Of a stretch of 64,000 nt of DNA, positions 58,666-64,000 are shown one piece after another. The stretch is from Symbiodinium microadriaticum (Eukaryota > Sar > Dinophyceae > Suessiales > Symbiodiniaceae). The first letter of the stretch is position 1; the number at the start of each line of letters is the position of its first letter. Under the pieces are notes generated by a model. The model was given only the letters and a program-made list of their open reading frames with translations. It was not told where the DNA came from and ran no database searches. The DNA is taken from the NCBI GenBank assembly GCA_001939145.1, contig LSRX01000499.1:129651-193650 (forward strand). The letters run 5' to 3'. The position numbers and the translations under genes were made by a program.

Positions 58666-61600
58666 CAGTCTCTTCAGAATGCAATTGGGACTCAATCATC
58701 ACGGTCGGTCTCTCTGTCTCTCTGTTCACATCAATCGTCGAGGCCATGGGTGATCTTAAACGACTGTCGAGCTGACTTCGAGTCGGCCATGGGACTCAGC
58801 ACAGATGCCTTGCAGCTTGGCATGAGCGGCAGTAGCGCACAGCAAACGTCTCCAGCTGCACAGGTGGAGTTAGCCTCACAGTTGCTCTTGCGCACTTGCG
58901 AGGCTGATGACACTGGCAAGCTGGCTAGAGGACGCGTGTGTGGGTCAGGAGCTCAAGGCCGAGGTGCAAAGGGCAGCTTCCGCTTCAGCTTCCGCTTCTG
59001 CCGCATTGCCTCTTGCGCCCTGAGGCCTGGCCCACGTCAGCCTGGAACTCGCTCGCGCTCCATAAAAGCGCTCGACCGCTCGCTCCCTTTCAGAGTCTCA
59101 GGTGGAAACGTCTATTTGGGGCTCCGTCTGGATTTGGGAGCTCGTTCGCTCGCGCCGGAGCAGGTGCCCAGATCGATTCTTTTCTGGAGAGAACCCCCCC
59201 CCTCTCGCGCACTGCCCATAGCATCCCACGGCATGCGGAGAGGTGCTATTGGGAAATCTATTTTCACACGGTGAGATTGGTCTTGCTCCTCGTACATGCA
59301 TGTGTGACAGTCGAGGCAAACAGCCGAAATTGCCTCATTGTAAGCAAGCTGTTAGTTCTGGGATGAGCTGAGGATGCCATTGCGTCACCAAAGTTGCCGG
59401 ATGACCAGGTGCACGCGTGGAGGGATCAGAGCTCCGACAGCGCGGGTGCTTTCATTTCACAATATCTTTTGGGATTTCTTTGGTCGTCAGGCATGTAGCT
59501 TGCTGGCGGAAGTGGCAACCTACCCTAGTTGCTTGGCGATCCAAAAGCGCCTGTGTTTGTTGTGTAATGTCACATGCAATTCTGGTTGTGCTTTCTAGTG
59601 GACAATGCATGTCTCGACTTCCAAGCAGCAGGCCTCCGCTGGCTTTGCTCTTCAGCCCAGAGGTCTGAGGCCCATGTGTTATTTGCTCCAGTTTTGCTGC
59701 AAGTCTGTATTTGCCAACATGAGGCGGTGGCACCGAGCTTGCCGGTGACGCTTCAGCCGGAGAAGCCACGCCAGGCATGATACGCAGTCGAAGCCCACCT
59801 TCCGGTTTGCGGTTGATGGCAGGTGGGTGACATCGTAAAGCCGGTTCGCCGCAGGCTGCTAAACACCTATCCAGCGCTTCGTGGCTTGGCGGCATGTCGT
59901 CTTTGTCATGCAGGGAGGCCTGTTCACTGTGCAATTTCAAGGGCATGCTTCTTCTGTATAAGGCTTGAAAATGACTATCCGGTCGGTTGAACCACCTGGA
60001 CGCATGCTGTAAGCTCGCAGACTGTTGTGTTGCACAGCATATCATGCATTCAGGTGACATGATTGGAGATCCTTCAAGAAAACATGGAAATTGCCTTCAG
60101 CTTCTTGGTGTGTAAAACATCACAACTTGTGCGTCTGCACTTCCCACCAAGCCTTGAAGGCATGAGGGCAGAACATGGCAGAACGAGCTGCTTCTTTGCC
60201 AAAGGCATGCGAGCTTCATTCACTACGACCTGCGTGGAGATACCTTGGAGGACACACACACACACACACACACAAGCACGTGCGAGTTTTGTGTGTCAGG
60301 GCTGTGTCTGCACACAGTCGTGGCGTGCTGCTAGGAGTATCAAGCCTCTGCTGCGCGCATCGCTGCAGAGCTTTGGATTGTTTGCAGGGTAGGGTGCAAA
60401 TTTCATGACAAAACCGTGCAATCAGCTTCTATGCACGTGCTGGACAGCTTATGTTAACCTCATAGTTTGCATGGTTGGGTTCTTGCGTCGGCTTTCCAAG
60501 AAACGCGCCTATGCACCAGTGTCTCGCCCGACTGCTGGCTGTGCATTGAAGACGGAGGTGGGGGGTGTCGAACATGGCAAGGCCCCTTCCCCGAGTCACG
60601 AGTGTCTGTGCAGGCAGGACTTTTCTCGGGCTCAGAGGCTGGGAAAGTACAGCCAAACATCCCTGGTGCTGCACGGCGACAGTTTTGTGACAGGTGGCCA
60701 CGCAGACAGGTCAGGGTGGCCTGACGCCGTTGGAGCACCTCGACCAGAAGCACGGCAGGGTACGTTCTGAGCTGCCGCTTCTGCATGTCTTGTGCCTGCT
60801 TTGTGCAAGCTGGTGCAATCTGGTGAAGAAGGTGCGCGTTGATCTCCCTCGGCGCAAACGGCTTGGATTGCATGTCCATCCTGTCTGCAGTCTGGTGTCA
60901 ACCATCGGACGAGCAAAGCATCCTGGAGAGCCCCAGTTGCACAAGGCTGCTGCACAAGCCTGCACTTCCGGAAGCCCCTAAACTGAATCTTCCAACGTCT
61001 CAGCTTCGTAAGTGGATGGCGAAGATTTTGAAGACATGTAACGAATCAAACAGGAATCTAAGCGTTGGTGAGAAAAGGTGTCGATCAGAACTATATCACT
61101 CGCTGGTACAGCAGGCAGCGAGTGCTTGCAGAGTTTGCATGCCTGGCTGCTTACATGAGCATCACGGCAGTTGACGGGTCCAGCCTCGTGTTGAAAGCTT
61201 CTGCAAAGCCTCGCTTCGATTTGGTTTGCTCGGTTGTTCGCAGTTCGCGCTTTGCATGGTTGGCTGTGCCTGGGCGACCGAAGGGCTTGCAGAGTGGAAT
61301 CTGGCGGCTGTGAGGATCTGACGCCACAGGCAGCAAGGCCTTGAACAGTTCCGGAACGCCGGAAGGTGAAGATTTGAGACGGCCTGGTTGTACGAATTCA
61401 CAGATTTCGCACAGTGCACGAAATTCAACAAGTCGCCAACTCTGTGTGGGTTCAGGCATTTCGCCTCCCCCATCCCACCCGCATGCGAAGTCTTAATCTA
61501 GTTCACACACTTAACGCAGAGTCTGCAGCTCACAGGCGGCATTGTCATGAGTTTGGTGTATGCTGCTAAGAAGATCCTGTCTTCGTGTCGCATCATCACA

Positions 61601-64000
61601 TCCGAGGATGAGGGAGTACGACAGGAGCCTCCTCACGGCATTGTCACCAAATGCTCCATTCGACACGGTCCTTCCACAATGACGGGGCACCTAGACCTGG
61701 GAACCGCGAAGACGGAAGCATCGCCTTGGCCGTGCTCGTGAGCTCGCGCTTGACATGGACAACGAGAAGGACAAGCGCAGACGCTACAACCACTTCAGCG
61801 GTTGTGACGAGAAGTCGAAAAAAACGGTGCAGCAGAAGAGGGCACGCTGTCATGGATCTGGGCGAGTTGCAGATCGTATGCAATGTGGCTAAGTAAGAAG
61901 GTCGGGAATGGAGAAACATTGTGATCGGCGTGCCAACGTTGTGGCAGCTTTCTGAGACATACCTCCTCATTACATAGGCTGCCTTGGACAACTCTGCCCA
62001 TGAGGAATCAAAGGAACTTCATCACAAAGTTCTTTGCTGAGGGATGCGGCCTCGGTGCTGTCGAGCTATGCATTTCGAAGTGCTTTGACGATGCCACCTT
62101 CGTCGTGTAGGCACTCACATCCTGTCCATGGATGATGATGTGGAGGTGTGGAGCTTGAAAGTGCATACTCATGTGCTGGTTTGTTGCAGACCCATGAATG
62201 TACAAACGCTGTCAGGACTTGTACCTTTGCGAACCACTGTCGCAGCAATCAAGCGCAGAAGCAAAGAGCTCAGACACGCGCGAGTGACGTCGGTGTAGTG
62301 GCCGCCACTCAGTGTGATGGGTTGGCAAAGGTCAAGAGACTTCCCTTACCCATGGATGCCTGCTCAGCTGTTGACCGCTAGCTTGCAGCAGCTGGTTGTG
62401 AAAGAATTACAATGATATCAGGGCGGCATCTTGGCAGAGATCGTGGCCAATGTGTCCGCCCAAGCTGCGGGGTCCGCCCAATCTGCTCACTGAACTGTCG
62501 GACAAGGCCAGGGAGACGATGCTGTCTGCTGGCTGCTTTCTTTGGTCGTTGAATGCTGGCGCCCTAGTGTTGTCTGGTTCTCTGGACGAGCTACATTAAA
62601 CGTTCTGTCTACTCAATAATCGTGCAGCCTTCTATGCAAGAGACATTCTGCCGAAGTTGGTCCACTGCCTAAGGTAAGTGACAATCCGATGTTCATGCGG
62701 CACAATGCGTGGGGCTCGGCTGCCAACACGTTCTTGCAGAATATACAGTGTTCTCTCAGCCCATGTGTAATGCAGGTCCTGTTTACGAATGGCCTCTGCA
62801 ACGGCTTCTTTTGGGGCTTTTCGGCACAAAAGAGTTCGGGTTCGTGATTCACAACTCACAACCCAGTCTGGTGCATGAGCACTCAGGCTGCCTCAACAGG
62901 CACGACGAGGAGAATTTCCTCAACTACTGGCAATGCACTGTTGTTGCATCTTCATCTTAGATTGGTTTCAGCACGCTGCTAGTACTAACTGTTTGTATGT
63001 ATTCCTCTTACCGCATGTTGAAACAGTTCTGCGCGCTGCTTCACACTTCCGCATTCGGCACTCAAAGCAGCACCGGTGTTCTGAGTGCAGCACCGAGCCC
63101 TCATCCCAGCATCAGCCTTGCTCGCGCCGATGAGTCCTTGAGCTTTGAACCTCCTGTGTTGGCCTTCAGCAAGAAGGCGAATCAATTTAGCACGCATCGC
63201 AGCGACAGTAGAGGTCGAGTCCTTCGGTTGAACTTCATAAACAGGGCTGAGCCTTACACAGTCATTCAGAAGTTATGAGCGAAGAGCAGCTTCTGATGGC
63301 ACCGTCAGTGCTGTAACTCTGCACGGCGCATGCAGAAAGCGTTGTGCAGACAAACAGTAACGTAGCATGCCGCATGCCTGAACCCAACGTCGGAAAGTCA
63401 TATTCTCGGTATCGTGTGACTGAAGCCCAAACCCAATCTAGAACCTCTGTGTCTCCTTGGCTTGGTGTCCCACAACATTCCGAGCAGACAGTTGGTCGGA
63501 CCTGGTGGCACAAAGCTGCATGCTCGAGTCGTTTGTTTTTCATCACCCTTCTATCGCAAGCCCGGACCTTCAGCCCCAAGCCCAAGCCGTGATGTCAGGA
63601 CCTGACATTGAAATATGGCGATGGCCACGAGGCAGGTCTAGTCTTCGAGACATCTGTTCCCCGAGAAAACGGCCAAGCAGGATGTGGAAAGGTCCCTTCG
63701 GTACTTCCAAAAGGATGGTGCGCGGACCTCATAGTGTCAACCTCATATTTTGAATCCCCCGCGCAACAAAATCCAATTCTACAGATCGTAATTAGAACCC
63801 CCCCATTTGCAGAATCAAACAAGAATCTTGCTTATATAGATGAGAGCTCAAAGGAGCTGAAAAGGCTTTCAACTGTTTCTGATGTTGAGCACGCTGAGGC
63901 AGTGCTCCGCTACAGTTTCATCTGTGCGAGCTCTAGGTGCAAGCTGAATCCCGGTGGTCTGCAGGCTTGGATACTTTGCGGATTCGGTAGCTCTGATCAC
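58325..64000 (+). CDS. Unrecognised gene or genes, truncated at the window edge
   Basis: Many short + segments look coding, mostly after AG acceptors: TLDMVALAEQLGQLPQLQRK (58548), AMGLSTDALQLGMSGSSAQQ (58787), CVGQELKAEVQRAA (58936), LPDDQVHAWRDQSSDSAGAF (59395), GLTPLEHLDQKHGRV (60716), NYITRWYSRQRVLAEFACLA (61088) and LTGGIVMSLVYAAKKILSS (61529). Others are ALDMDNEKDKRRRYNHFSGC (61746), RNFITKFFAEGCGLGAVELC (62007), AAFYARDILPKLVHCL (62621), TAKQDVERSLRYFQKDG (63672) and IDESSKELKRLSTVSDVEHA (63838), with the last frame open to position 64000. Composition is soluble and helical. I recognise no family, and gene borders inside the stretch are unknown. The region may hold two genes. Confidence 0.4.
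58633..58662. repeat. (CT)n microsatellite
   Basis: A CT run lies between two probable exons and directly follows a frame ending EEIESV, so it is probably intronic and near an acceptor. Confidence 0.95.
60253..60274. repeat. (AC)n microsatellite
   Basis: A run of about eleven AC units lies in a probable intron of the terminal gene region. No coding support was seen between about 59.8 and 60.7 kb. Confidence 0.95.

Noticed and set aside
59452..60060. 202-codon minus-strand open frame
   Set aside because: It overlaps the + segment LPDDQVHAWRDQSSDSAGAF and lacks any motif, so it is taken as a shadow.
1..64000. CRISPR arrays, tRNA or rRNA genes, insertion sequences of bacterial type
   Set aside because: No regularly spaced direct repeats with unique spacers, no cloverleaf and no rRNA core sequence were seen. 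The repeats present are micro- and minisatellites.

Overview
The window looks like nuclear DNA of a dinoflagellate, probably Symbiodiniaceae-like. Coding sequence is broken into many short exons, often only 36-150 bp. Introns are often under 60 bp, and many reconstructed ones start with GC rather than GT. Protein families are eukaryotic: a long PPR protein, a two-protease-domain DEG7/NMA111-type protein, a ubiquitin-like + WD40 protein, a phosphoglycerate-mutase-like histidine phosphatase and a Mut7/EXD-type exonuclease. Microsatellites and minisatellites are abundant, and nothing resembles bacterial operons. The organism call rests on architecture and known dinoflagellate splicing habits; no rRNA, tRNA or convincing spliced-leader sequence was seen.

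Layout, nearly all on the + strand. About 0.75-9.2 kb: a secreted-looking cysteine-rich modular protein ending in a long last exon. About 10.55-18.7 kb: a pentatricopeptide-repeat gene of about 25 small exons, with a 2.9 kb intron holding microsatellites and foldback hairpins. About 19.9-21.6 kb: the only convincing minus-strand gene, of unknown function. 23.57-35.9 kb: a DEG7/NMA111-type serine protease, recovered from protease domain 1 through the C-terminal PDZ domain. Inside it, on the same strand, lie a ubiquitin-like/WD40 coding region (28.65-31.2 kb) and a cysteine-rich coding block (33.7-34.6 kb). About 36.7-41.0 kb: exons of an unrecognised gene. 41.2-43.4 kb: the histidine phosphatase, followed by an exon ending in a possible prenylation motif (to 44.4 kb). 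About 45.4-51.4 kb: helical repeats, then a DEDDy 3'-5' exonuclease domain. 51.4-53.1 kb: a satellite-rich gap. 53.3-56.0 kb: a multi-pass membrane protein. 56.8-64.0 kb: exons of one or more unrecognised genes, running off the window edge.

The strongest results are the reconstructed DEG7/NMA111 gene with foreign coding modules lying between its exons, and the repeated use of GC-AG introns of about 49 nt in unrelated genes. Exon boundaries are inferred from open frames, splice dinucleotides and family motifs, without transcripts. Start codons are mostly unknown, and several gene ends are approximate.
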